20,359 nucleotides of DNA from an uncultured Eubacteriales bacterium (GCA_900544705.1 UQWH01000035.1:1-20359); one strand, 5' to 3'. Counted from the stretch's first letter, positions 8,078 through 15,149 are shown. Made by a program: numbers and translations. Notes: generated by a model from the sequence alone, not told the origin.

Positions 8078-8096
8078 AGGTACGTATGTGCTAATA
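8068..8096 (-). promoter_or_regulatory. Candidate tmcAL promoter overlapping the ackA promoter
   Basis: On the minus strand there is a perfect -10 TATAAT (8068-8073). The -35 position 17 bases upstream (8091-8096, TATTAG) is poor. It fires leftward toward the tmcAL GTG about 40 bases from the predicted start. Confidence 0.35.
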
Positions 8097-8149
8097 CTAC
8101 CACAAAATGCAAAAAATAGAAACAAGTTTTTACAGGAGTTGAAGTCATC

Positions 8150-9349
8150 ATGAACATTCTCGTTATCAATGCAGGCAGCTCTTCCCTGAAGTATCAGCTC
8201 ATGAACCCGGAAACCGGCGAGGTCTTCGCCAAGGGTCTGTGTGAGCGGATCTACATCGACGGCCGTCTGACCCATAAGGTTCCTTCCAAGGACATCAAGG
8301 TCGTGCGTGATATTCCGATGCCCACCCATTCCGAGGCAATCGAAGCCGTCCTGTCCATCCTGGTCGATCCGGAGTACGGCGTGATCAAGTCCGTCAAGGA
8401 GATCGACGCCGTCGGCCACCGCGTCCTGCACGGCGGCGACAAGTTCATCGCCTCCTGCATCATCGACGAAGCCTGCAAGCAGGCTATCCGCGACTGCATC
8501 CCCCTCGGCCCCCTGCACAATCCCGCCAACCTCATGGGCATTGAAGCCTGCGAGAAGGTCATGCCCGGCACGCCGCAGGTCGCCGTGTTCGACACCGCCT
8601 TCCATATGACCATGCCCCCGAAGGCTTACCGCTATGCCATTCCCACCAAGTATTATGAGGAAGACCATCTGCGCCGCTACGGCTTCCACGGCACCTCTCA
8701 CCGCTTTGTTTCCAAGCGCGCCATTGAGCTGATGGGCAAGCCCGCAAGCGAGCTGAAGATCATTGTCTGCCACCTCGGCAACGGCTCCTCCCTCTCCGCC
8801 GTCGCGGACGGCAAGTGCCAGGATACCTCCATGGGTCTGAGCCCTCTGGCAGGTGTCCCCATGGGTACCCGTGCGGGCGACATCGACACCTGCGTCGCGC
8901 AGTTCATCATGAACAAGTACAACATGAGTGCCGACGAGTGCCTGACCATGCTCAACAAGCAGTCCGGCGTTCTGGCTCTGTCCAACGGCCTGTCCTCCGA
9001 CTTCCGCGATCTGGAGGCAGGCGCAAAGGAAGGCAATGAGGCCTGCCAGCTTGCACTCGACAAGTTCTGCTATGAAGTCCGCAAGTATATCGGTGCCTAC
9101 GCCGCTGCGCTCGGCGGTCTGGACTGCCTCGTCTTTACCGCCGGTGTCGGCGAGAACGGCTGCACGAACCGCGCCGCAATCTGCGAAGGTCTGGAATTCC
9201 TCGGCGTCAAGCTCGACCCGGAGCGCAACAAGGTTCGCGGCGAAGAGGCTCTGATCTCCGCCGACGATTCCCGCGTCAAGGTCTGGGTCATCCCCACCAA
9301 CGAAGAGCTGATGATCGCGCAGGACACTGCCGAACTCTGCAAGAAATAA
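8150..9349 (+). CDS. ackA: Acetate kinase AckA
   Basis: AckA interconverts acetyl phosphate plus ADP and acetate plus ATP, the final ATP-yielding step of acetate fermentation. The 399-residue sequence starts with the ASKHA signature MNILVINAGSSSLKYQL. It keeps the catalytic residues at the positions known from the Methanosarcina enzyme: N7, R91 (GHRVLHGG), D148 (FDTAFH), H180 (YGFHGTSHR) and R241 (GTRAGD), with GNGSSL and GVGENG nucleotide-binding loops. The ATG follows AGGAG with a rather long spacing of 11 bases. The gene has its own promoter and a strong terminator. Phosphotransacetylase (pta), its usual partner, is not adjacent. Confidence 0.98.
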   Translation: MNILVINAGSSSLKYQLMNPETGEVFAKGLCERIYIDGRLTHKVPSKDIKVVRDIPMPTHSEAIEAVLSILVDPEYGVIKSVKEIDAVGHRVLHGGDKFIASCIIDEACKQAIRDCIPLGPLHNPANLMGIEACEKVMPGTPQVAVFDTAFHMTMPPKAYRYAIPTKYYEEDHLRRYGFHGTSHRFVSKRAIELMGKPASELKIIVCHLGNGSSLSAVADGKCQDTSMGLSPLAGVPMGTRAGDIDTCVAQFIMNKYNMSADECLTMLNKQSGVLALSNGLSSDFRDLEAGAKEGNEACQLALDKFCYEVRKYIGAYAAALGGLDCLVFTAGVGENGCTNRAAICEGLEFLGVKLDPERNKVRGEEALISADDSRVKVWVIPTNEELMIAQDTAELCKK

Positions 9350-9354
9350 TCGTC

Positions 9355-9383
9355 TTGCCCCGGCTTTCGGCCGGGGCAATTTT
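9355..9383 (+). terminator. Terminator between ackA and pepT
   Basis: A perfect 10-base-pair stem (TTGCCCCGGC at 9355-9364, GCCGGGGCAA at 9370-9379) with a 5-base loop, followed by TTTT. No separate promoter is visible in the 23 bases before pepT, so pepT is probably transcribed by readthrough. Confidence 0.85.
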
Positions 9384-9406
9384 GAATCACATCAAGGAGA
9401 ATCAAA

Positions 9407-10615
9407 ATGACTGTATCTGAACGCCTCCTGCATTATGTTTCCTTTGACACCCAGTCCAATGAGGACTCCGAAACCTGCCCCTCCACCGCAAAGCAGAAGC
9501 TGCTCGGCGCAGCGCTGGTCGAGGAAATGCACGCCATGGGCATTTCCGACGCCTATATGGATGAGAACGGCTACGTCTACGGCACCGTTCCCGGCGAGAA
9601 AAACGCGCCGGTCATCGGTCTGATCGCACACATGGACACCTCTCCCGACTGCTCCGGCGCGGATATTCAGGCCAGAACCGTCAAATACGAGGGCGGCGAC
9701 CTGCTGCTCAACGCGGAAAAGGGCATTTACCTGCGTCCCTCCGAATTTCCGAACCTGAACTGGAGCGTCGGCAAGCATCTGATCGTCACAGACGGCACGA
9801 CCCTGCTGGGCGCGGATGACAAGGCCGGCATCGCAGAGATTCTGACGGCAGCGGAGGAGCTGATGGCCTCCGGCACGCCGCACGCGACGCTGCGCATCGC
9901 CTTCACGCCCGACGAGGAGATCGGCCGCGGTGCAGACCGCTTTGATCTTGCGCATTTCGGCGCCGACTATGCCTATACCGCCGACGGCGGCACGCTGGGC
10001 GAGCTGGAATATGAGAACTTCAACGCCGCCTCCGCCGTCGTGACCGTCCACGGCCGCAATGTGCATCCCGGCTCGGCCAAGAACTGCATGGTGAACTCTC
10101 AGGAGATTGCAATGGAATTCCATGGCCTTCTGCCTATCCACGACCGTCCGGAGAGCACCGAGCACTACGAGGGCTTCAGCCATCTGTGCGAGATGCGGGG
10201 CGATGTTGAGCTGACGCGGCTGGACTACATCATCCGCGACCACAACCGCGCAAAATTCGAACGCCGCAAGGAGCAGTTCGTCCAGATCACCGCCTTCCTC
10301 AACCAGCAGTACGGCGAAGGCACGGTGGAGGTCGCCCTCCGCGACAGCTACTACAATATGCGCGAGAAAATCGAGCCAAAAATGTTCATCGTGGAAGCCG
10401 CCGAGAAGGCCATGCGTGAAGCCGGCGTCACCCCGCGCATCGTTCCCATCCGCGGCGGCACCGACGGTGCGCGCCTGTCCTACGAGGGTCTGCCCTGCCC
10501 CAACCTCTTTACCGGCGGAGAGAACTTCCACGGCCGCTTTGAATACATCCCGGTCGAGGACATGGAGGCGGCGGTCTGCGTTCTGAAAAACATCCTGATC
10601 GACGCGGCGAAATGA
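9407..10615 (+). CDS. pepT: Peptidase T (tripeptide aminopeptidase, M20B)
   Basis: PepT is a cytosolic two-zinc aminopeptidase that removes the N-terminal residue from tripeptides. The 402-residue protein has the M20 metal-ligand pattern: H75 in IAHMDTSP, D137 in GADDKAG, E170/E171 in TPDEEIGRG, D193 in TADGG and H375 in GENFHGRFE. A dimerisation domain (about 205-315) containing the conserved HPGSAKN motif lies between them. The ATG has AAGGAG 7 bases upstream. It overlaps the next gene by four bases (ATGA) and follows ackA after a terminator. No oddity seen. Confidence 0.96.
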   Translation: MTVSERLLHYVSFDTQSNEDSETCPSTAKQKLLGAALVEEMHAMGISDAYMDENGYVYGTVPGEKNAPVIGLIAHMDTSPDCSGADIQARTVKYEGGDLLLNAEKGIYLRPSEFPNLNWSVGKHLIVTDGTTLLGADDKAGIAEILTAAEELMASGTPHATLRIAFTPDEEIGRGADRFDLAHFGADYAYTADGGTLGELEYENFNAASAVVTVHGRNVHPGSAKNCMVNSQEIAMEFHGLLPIHDRPESTEHYEGFSHLCEMRGDVELTRLDYIIRDHNRAKFERRKEQFVQITAFLNQQYGEGTVEVALRDSYYNMREKIEPKMFIVEAAEKAMREAGVTPRIVPIRGGTDGARLSYEGLPCPNLFTGGENFHGRFEYIPVEDMEAAVCVLKNILIDAAK

Positions 10616-10938
10616 CACCGAATGAGTATCAGGCGCAGGCCATGCACTGGCTGAACCCGGCGCTTTCCGAAAAGGGCACCCTCATCAACGGTGTGATGGG
10701 GCTTTGCGGAGAATCCGGCGAGGTGATTGATCTTGTGAAAAAACACCTGTCGCAGGGGCACCCGCTGGATCGCGAGGCCCTTGCAAAGGAGCTGGGCGAC
10801 GTAGCATGGTATCTGGCGGAAACCGCCTATGTTCTCGGTTATCCGCTGGAAGAAATTTTCCGGATGAATCTGGAAAAACTCTCCGCGCGCTATCCCGACG
10901 GATTTTCCACCGAGCGCTCGCTGCACCGAAGTAAATGA
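10612..10938 (+). CDS. MazG-like nucleotide pyrophosphohydrolase
   Basis: Small all-alpha NTP pyrophosphohydrolases of the MazG group hydrolyse NTPs or dNTPs to the monophosphate and pyrophosphate, often as house-cleaning enzymes. This 108-residue protein carries the family's magnesium-binding EXXE...EXXD motif: E34 and E37 in CGESGEVIDLVKK, then E60 and D63 in KELGDVAWYLAE. The single-domain length matches MazG-like proteins rather than full MazG. The start overlaps the pepT stop (ATGA) with no good ribosome binding site, so it is probably translated by coupling to pepT. The preferred substrate cannot be read from the sequence. Confidence 0.9.
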   Translation: MTPNEYQAQAMHWLNPALSEKGTLINGVMGLCGESGEVIDLVKKHLSQGHPLDREALAKELGDVAWYLAETAYVLGYPLEEIFRMNLEKLSARYPDGFSTERSLHRSK

Positions 10939-10945
10939 CACGAAA

Positions 10946-10975
10946 AATGCTCTCACCCGGGCGGGTGAGAGCATT
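10946..10975. terminator. Perfect hairpin H1 after the pepT-mazG-like pair
   Basis: A 14-base-pair perfect stem (AATGCTCTCACCCG at 10946-10959, its complement at 10962-10975) with two central bases. On the minus strand it is followed by a T run, so it is a canonical terminator for leftward transcripts coming from thrC. On the plus strand the T run is weak. The core is repeated almost identically at 11171-11198. Confidence 0.75.
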
Positions 10976-10976
10976 C

Positions 10977-11028
10977 CAGCTTGTCAAAAAAGTCTTTTTG
11001 GACTTTTTTGACAAGCTGCCTACAAAAT
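10977..11028. repeat. Dispersed palindromic element, copy 1
   Basis: An 18-base-pair perfect inverted repeat (CAGCTTGTCAAAAAAGTC at 10977-10994, its complement at 11001-11018) with a 6-base loop, followed by CCTACAAAAT. The same 52 bases occur at 20308-20359 with a single T/C difference at the loop edge. It has no coding capacity. Both copies sit immediately downstream of a long perfect hairpin at the end of a gene. Confidence 0.85.
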
Positions 11029-11065
11029 TGCAAAATCAATATTTGTAGTATTATTTTGCAATTTT
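11020..11065. repeat. Overlapping alternative hairpins after the palindromic element
   Basis: A perfect 13-base-pair stem (AAAATTGCAAAAT at 11024-11036 with 11053-11065) has a 16-base loop. CTACAAA (11020-11026) can instead pair with TTTGTAG (11042-11048). The two pairings share bases and exclude each other. The region is very AT-rich compared with the surrounding genes. Confidence 0.6.
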
Positions 11066-11091
11066 GATCGCTGCGGCGGGTTATTGAACGC

Positions 11092-11118
11092 GAAAGGGAA
11101 CCCTGACGGTTCCCTTTC
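11092..11118. repeat. Hairpin H4 in the convergent intergenic gap
   Basis: GAAAGGGAACC (11092-11102) and its perfect complement (11108-11118) are separated by five bases. No T run follows on either strand, so it looks like an RNA structure or part of the repeat unit rather than a terminator. Confidence 0.6.
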
Positions 11119-11170
11119 ACACTATTCTTCCCTCCGAAACTTTCGGCTGGATAGGTTTTTTGACAGTCTG

Positions 11171-11198
11171 AGGCTCTCACCCGGACGGGTGAGAGCCT
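11171..11198. terminator. Perfect hairpin H5 before the thrC stop, near-copy of H1
   Basis: A 13-base-pair perfect stem (AGGCTCTCACCCG at 11171-11183, complement at 11186-11198) with two central bases. On the plus strand it is followed by a T-rich tract, so it would stop rightward transcripts coming from pepT and the mazG-like gene. The core differs from H1 by one loop base when compared in direct orientation. Confidence 0.7.
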
Positions 11199-11213
11199 TC
11201 TTTATTATTGAAA

Positions 11214-12461
11214 TCAGTCTTCTTCTACGTGGATGCCGTTTTCCGCAAAGGCTTTCAGGAGAAGATCCATGTCAGAGGGGATGGAGATCGGCTCGCCGCA
11301 GGCCTTGATCGCGTTGGCGACGTCCTTCAGGCCGTTGCCGGTCACGACGGAAACGACGGTCGCATCGGCAGGCAAAATGCCCTGCTCGCGCAGCTTCTTG
11401 ACGCCGGCGGTACCGGTGACGCCCGCAGGCTCGCCAAACACACCGCAGGTGCGGCCAAGCAGCTTCTGCGCCGCCATGATCTCCTCGTCGGACACATTGA
11501 CGACCAGACCGTTGGACTCGCGGATGGCCATGAGCGCCTTGTCCGCATTGCGCGGCACGCCAACAGCGATGGAGTCGGCCAGCGTGTTCTCTTCCATGGG
11601 ATGCCACGGCTTGTTCTCCATAATGGCGCGGTTAAGCGGGCAGCAGCCCTCCGCCTGTGCGGAGATCAGCCGCGGCAGACGGTCGATAAAACCGATGGCG
11701 TACAGATCCTTCAGGCCCTTCCACAGACCGGCGATGGTGCAGCCATCGCCCACGGAAATGGCAATAAAGTCCGGAACCTGCCAGTTCAGCTGCTCCATGA
11801 TCTCCAGACCGACGGTCTTTTTTCCCTCGGAGAGATAGGGATTGATGGCAGCGTTGCGGTTGTACCAGCCCCATTTGTCGATTGCCTGCTTGGACAGCTC
11901 AAAAGTCTCCTCGTAGCTTCCCTGCACGGAAACGACCGTCGCGCCGAAGGTCATCAGCTGTGCGACCTTGCCCTTGGGGGCACGGGAAGGCACAAAAATG
12001 TAGGTTTTCAGGCCCGCGGCGGCAGCATTGCCCGCCAGCGAGGATGCGGCGTTGCCGGTGGAGGAGCAGGCAATGACCTTCGCGCCCGCTTCCTGCGCCT
12101 TGGCAACGGCCATGGCGGAAGCACGATCCTTCAGGGACGCGGTCGGGTTCTGGCCGTCGTCCTTGACCCAGAGCTTTGCAATGCCCAGCTCCTTCGCCAG
12201 ACGGTCGGCCTTGTACAGGGGCGACCAGCCCACGCGCAGCGGAGTATTGGGCGTGGTTTCCTCCACGGGAAGCAGCTCGCGGTAGCGCCACATGGAGCGG
12301 TCGTCGCGCGCGGCCAGCTTTTCCTTCGTCAGGTTCTGCTTGATATAGTCGTAATCGTAGATGATGTCGAGGATTCCGCCGCACTCGCAGTTGGTGAGGT
12401 TCGGAACCGCCTTGTATTCTCTGCCGCATTTGACGCAGCGGCCGCAGATCACGTTTTTCAT
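11214..12461 (-). CDS. thrC: Threonine synthase
   Basis: Threonine synthase converts O-phosphohomoserine to threonine with PLP. The 415-residue fold-type II protein has an N-terminal cysteine-rich zinc-ribbon-like segment (C6, C9, C12, C25, C27) common in one threonine synthase subgroup. The PLP lysine is K111 in NPTASLKDRAS. SSTGN (133-137) forms the substrate loop, and a serine/glycine-rich SVGDGCTIAG is the phosphate-binding loop. The ATG at 12461 is preferred, with AAGGGG 7 bases upstream; a TTG five codons earlier lacks support. It begins 11 bases after a small membrane protein gene, so the two are probably co-transcribed. No homoserine kinase or dehydrogenase is adjacent. Confidence 0.93.
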   Translation of the reverse strand: MKNVICGRCVKCGREYKAVPNLTNCECGGILDIIYDYDYIKQNLTKEKLAARDDRSMWRYRELLPVEETTPNTPLRVGWSPLYKADRLAKELGIAKLWVKDDGQNPTASLKDRASAMAVAKAQEAGAKVIACSSTGNAASSLAGNAAAAGLKTYIFVPSRAPKGKVAQLMTFGATVVSVQGSYEETFELSKQAIDKWGWYNRNAAINPYLSEGKKTVGLEIMEQLNWQVPDFIAISVGDGCTIAGLWKGLKDLYAIGFIDRLPRLISAQAEGCCPLNRAIMENKPWHPMEENTLADSIAVGVPRNADKALMAIRESNGLVVNVSDEEIMAAQKLLGRTCGVFGEPAGVTGTAGVKKLREQGILPADATVVSVVTGNGLKDVANAIKACGEPISIPSDMDLLLKAFAENGIHVEED

Positions 12462-12472
12462 CGTATTCCCCT

Positions 12473-12814
12473 TCAAGATGATTTCTTCCGGCGCGCTTCC
12501 CTTCTCCGGGTGCGCGCCTGTCTTCTTTGTTCGCGTTTTGCCTCCCGCGGATAGAGGCGGAAGAAGTCCTCGTCGCCCACCATCGCGCGGAAGTCACGCA
12601 GCTCTCTGCGCCAGTGAATGACCGCTACCGCCGCGGCAAGCAGGCCGAGGTAGCCAAGCAGCACAGGCCAGAACGCAAGTCCCAGCTTATCCGCGCTGCC
12701 GATGATCAGCAGCGCGCCGCACATCAGCGCAATGGACAGAAAGGACAGCAAAAATGCAGAGAGAACGGGAAGAAAGCCAATGGCAAACTGTCCGGTTTTT
12801 CGCTTTTTCTTCAT
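12473..12814 (-). CDS. Small two-helix membrane protein, unknown function
   Basis: I do not recognise this gene. The 113-residue product starts MKKKRKTG and has two hydrophobic helices (about 9-38 and 43-67). A short acidic stretch (GDEDFF) and a strongly basic tail ending in RRQARTRRREARRKKSS follow. The topology is likely N-in/C-in, with the basic tail in the cytosol, where it could bind nucleic acid or lipid head groups. The start at 12814 is preferred because AAGGGG lies upstream; a 20-codon extension to 12874 runs through a terminator. It precedes thrC by 11 bases. No promoter is visible between it and the preceding terminator, so readthrough is likely. Confidence 0.7.
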   Translation of the reverse strand: MKKKRKTGQFAIGFLPVLSAFLLSFLSIALMCGALLIIGSADKLGLAFWPVLLGYLGLLAAAVAVIHWRRELRDFRAMVGDEDFFRLYPREAKREQRRQARTRRREARRKKSS

Positions 12815-12829
12815 ATGGCCTTTCCCCTT

Positions 12830-12864
12830 AAAAAACGGGGGCAGGGAAAACTCCCTCCCCCCGT
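12830..12864 (-). terminator. Terminator after the PLP enzyme gene
   Basis: On the minus strand, a GC-rich stem of about 12 pairs with one internal mismatch (12836-12847 with 12852-12863) ends in a run of T. It lies 10 bases past the stop of the 491-residue PLP enzyme. Confidence 0.8.
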
Positions 12865-12873
12865 GCAATGACA

Positions 12874-14349
12874 TTACAGGTTCTTCAACAGGCCGGTAGC
12901 CTCGTTGAATTCATTGATGAGTTCGTCCAGATCCTTCGCCTGTGCATGGACGGCGTCCCAAGTGTTCTTGGTGTCGTACCACTGTGCGTTCAGGTCCTCG
13001 ACGGACATGCCCTGCTGCTCAACCCAAGTGTAATACTTCAGGTTGTGGACACGCTTGCGCTCGGTGTAGGTCAGCTCCAGCATGCTGTCGGTCTTGAGGT
13101 CCAGCATATGGCGGGCGTGATCCATTGCAGCCTCCTGATCGGAGTATGCACCATGCTGCTGGTTCAGCTCTTCGATACGGCTGCCGTACATCACGGCGGA
13201 GTCGGTCAGGACGGTCGCGACGACGTCGTTCTCGGTCAGCTCATAGTACTTGGCCATCTTGATGCAACACAGAACGTTTGCGATGCCGGAGATGCCCAGC
13301 CACTCCATCTTTGCGATCTGCTCGTCGGACATATGGAGCTGCTCCTTCATGTACTTCTTGCCTTCCGGCGTGTTGAACAGGCGCAGCAGGCGCTGGCTGT
13401 CTTCGTCGTCAATGGCAATGGCCATGTCGGTGTTCTTGACGTTGTGGATCCAAGGAATGTGCTTGTCGCCGATGCCTTCGATGCGGTGACCGCCGAAGCC
13501 GTTTTCCAGAATGGTCGGGCACTGCAGCGCTTCGCCGACGGCCAGCTTCAGGTGCGGATAACGCTCCTTGAGCAGATCGCCCGCGCTCATGGTGCCGGCG
13601 GAACCGGAGGTGAAGCAGGCGCCCGCGAAGTTCTGGCCGGGCTTCTTGACCGCCTCGAACAGTTCAGCCAGCGCGTAGCCGGTGACATTGTAGTGCCACA
13701 GCGGGTTGCCCATCTCGGCGAACTGGTTGAAGATCATCATGGTGGGATCCTTCTTCAGTTCCCAGGTCTTGTCGAAGATCTCCTTGACGTTGGACTCGCA
13801 GCCGGGGGTCGCGATGATCTGGCCGGCGATGGACTTCAGCCAGTCGAAGCGTTCCTTGGACATATCCTGCGGGAGGATCGCGACGGACTCACAGGCCAGC
13901 AGCTTGGAGTTGAACGCGCCGCCGCGGCAGTAGTTGCCGGTGGAGGGCCATACGGCATGATGATAAGTAGCGTCGAACTGACCGGTCACAAGGCGGGGAG
14001 CCAAGCAGCCGAAAGAAGCGCCGACCTTATGGCAGCCGGTCGGGAACCACTTGCCGGACATGGCGATGATGCGGCAGGGAACGCCGGACAGCTCGCTGGG
14101 GATCTCAACATAGTTGGGGACCTTCTGGAACAGGCCGCCCTTTTCCTTTGCTTCGTTATGCCAGGAAATACGGAACAGATTGACGGGATCGACATCCCAC
14201 AGGCCGGTGTGCGAGAGCTTTTCCTTGATCTTTTCAGGGATCAGGTCGGGGTTCTGCATCTGCGCGATGGTCGGGATAATGATGTTGTTTTCCTTTGCCT
14301 TCTGGATGTTGTGCGCAAGGCCTTCCTTGTTGATGCGAAGATCAATCAT
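12874..14349 (-). CDS. Fold-type II PLP-dependent enzyme, divergent (possible amino acid ammonia-lyase)
   Basis: This 491-residue protein belongs to the tryptophan synthase beta/cysteine synthase superfamily of PLP enzymes. K108 in TGCHKVGASFG matches the Schiff-base lysine motif (compare GSHK in TrpB). STGNY (136-140) fits the substrate carboxylate loop, and TSGSAGTMSAGD (247-258) the glycine-rich phosphate cup. The N-terminal 90 and C-terminal 120 residues are family-specific and do not resemble DpaL/YgeX, which is about 400 residues and has an FGLNAFK-type lysine motif. The ATG has AGGAGG upstream and overlaps the regulator stop by 8 bases, so expression is coupled to the regulator. It is divergent from ygeY-ygeW-arcC, suggesting beta-elimination or deamination of the amino acid left after carbamoyl removal. 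The reaction is unproven. Confidence 0.85.
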   Translation of the reverse strand: MIDLRINKEGLAHNIQKAKENNIIIPTIAQMQNPDLIPEKIKEKLSHTGLWDVDPVNLFRISWHNEAKEKGGLFQKVPNYVEIPSELSGVPCRIIAMSGKWFPTGCHKVGASFGCLAPRLVTGQFDATYHHAVWPSTGNYCRGGAFNSKLLACESVAILPQDMSKERFDWLKSIAGQIIATPGCESNVKEIFDKTWELKKDPTMMIFNQFAEMGNPLWHYNVTGYALAELFEAVKKPGQNFAGACFTSGSAGTMSAGDLLKERYPHLKLAVGEALQCPTILENGFGGHRIEGIGDKHIPWIHNVKNTDMAIAIDDEDSQRLLRLFNTPEGKKYMKEQLHMSDEQIAKMEWLGISGIANVLCCIKMAKYYELTENDVVATVLTDSAVMYGSRIEELNQQHGAYSDQEAAMDHARHMLDLKTDSMLELTYTERKRVHNLKYYTWVEQQGMSVEDLNAQWYDTKNTWDAVHAQAKDLDELINEFNEATGLLKNL

Positions 14350-14995
14350 TGCTTTTTCCTCCTGTTTTTACATCTAAATATGAATATAGCGTGTACTTGG
14401 AAATGCCAAAATGGGATGCAATTTTGTCGCCGGATTTGGTAATCAGCAGTGCGCCATGCTCATTGAGGAAGCGGATCGCGCGGACCTTATCCTCCTTGGT
14501 CATCATGGACACGGGCTTGCCGACCAGACGATCGGACTGGTCGATCAGATCGTCCAGAAGATCGTTGACATTGTGCGTAATGCGTGCGGGGGGCTCCTTA
14601 TCGGTGACCGCGGAGGTCAGCAGATGGAGTGACTGCTCTGCCATCACCAAAGTGGAGATGTCGAAGTTGATGCAGAAGATCGCCGCGACCTTTCCTTCGT
14701 CGTCATGGATATAGACGGAAGAGGACTTCAGCAGCTTGCCGTCCGGCGTGCGGGTCAGGTAGCACAGATGATCCTCCGGATTCCCGTCGGCTTTACTGAG
14801 CTGCTCCAGGACCACCTGCGAAGGGCCGTCGCCCAGCTTGCGTCCGGAAATATGGCCGTTTTCGATCGCACAGATCGAACGCTGCGTGCTGTGTTCGGAA
14901 ATCTCATGAACGACAACTTCACAATTGCTGCCGAACTGTGCCGCGACCCCCTTGGCGATATGCCGCAGGGCATCAAGTTCGCTTTTTTTGAGCAT
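14342..14995 (-). CDS. YheO/DauR-type PAS-HTH transcriptional regulator
   Basis: This family couples an N-terminal YheO-like PAS ligand-sensing domain to a C-terminal helix-turn-helix (HTH_22). DauR of Pseudomonas controls D-arginine catabolism. Here the 217-residue protein shows the PAS part at about 5-115 (EVVVHEIS, GRKLGDGPSQ, AIFCINFD). The HTH is at about 155-210 (ITKSGDKIASHFGISKYTLYSYL). The start at 14995 is chosen because GAGAGGAG lies just upstream; an extension to 15043 would overlap the leader hairpin. It has its own promoter. A perfect inverted repeat in its leader and a back-to-back arrangement with ygeY suggest it controls both directions, including itself. The ligand is probably the substrate of the neighbouring pathway. 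Confidence 0.88.
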   Translation of the reverse strand: MLKKSELDALRHIAKGVAAQFGSNCEVVVHEISEHSTQRSICAIENGHISGRKLGDGPSQVVLEQLSKADGNPEDHLCYLTRTPDGKLLKSSSVYIHDDEGKVAAIFCINFDISTLVMAEQSLHLLTSAVTDKEPPARITHNVNDLLDDLIDQSDRLVGKPVSMMTKEDKVRAIRFLNEHGALLITKSGDKIASHFGISKYTLYSYLDVKTGGKSND

Positions 14996-15016
14996 ATATC
15001 CGCTCCTCTCCGTCGC

Positions 15017-15035
15017 CGGAAAGCCACGCTTTCCG
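15017..15035. promoter_or_regulatory. Perfect inverted repeat in the regulator leader, candidate operator
   Basis: CGGAAAGC and GCTTTCCG are separated by three bases. It lies about 13 bases downstream of the predicted regulator transcription start and just before its ribosome binding site. It could be an operator for autoregulation or an mRNA hairpin; no T run follows, so it is not a terminator. Confidence 0.5.
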
Positions 15036-15054
15036 CACCTCATTTTACATTTCT

Positions 15055-15082
15055 ATCATATCACATTTTTTATAGAAATCAA
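15055..15082 (-). promoter_or_regulatory. Promoter of the regulator-PLP enzyme operon
   Basis: On the minus strand, -35 TTGATT (15077-15082), 16-base spacer and -10 TATGAT (15055-15060) with an extended TGA. Start predicted near 15048. Confidence 0.65.
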
Positions 15083-15121
15083 TTCTTTTTCAAAAATTTT
15101 TTTGGTTTTATAAAAATTTGT

Positions 15122-15149
15122 TTGACATCTGGAATAGATATGCTAATAT
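15122..15149 (+). promoter_or_regulatory. Promoter of the ygeY-ygeW-arcC operon
   Basis: Consensus -35 TTGACA (15122-15127), 16-base spacer and -10 TAATAT (15144-15149) with an extended TGC. Start near 15156, giving a leader of about 49 bases that contains a small CCGCG/CGCGG hairpin (near 15160-15173). The -35 boxes of the two divergent promoters are about 40 bases apart across an AT-rich stretch. Confidence 0.75.

Noticed and set aside
8069..9379. Long minus-strand frame opposite ackA
   Set aside because: Antisense shadow in a strongly codon-biased gene; it spans the ackA promoter and terminator.
10939..11213. CRISPR array in the repeat-rich gap
   Set aside because: The repeats are individual palindromes of different sequence and irregular spacing, not identical repeats with unique spacers, and no cas gene is near.
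12874..14349. Calling the 491-residue PLP enzyme DpaL/YgeX, cysteine synthase or threonine synthase
   Set aside because: Length, lysine motif and terminal regions differ from those families; only superfamily membership is supported.
12868..14442. Long plus-strand frame opposite the PLP enzyme
   Set aside because: Shadow frame; the minus-strand protein has the PLP motifs, ribosome binding site and terminator.
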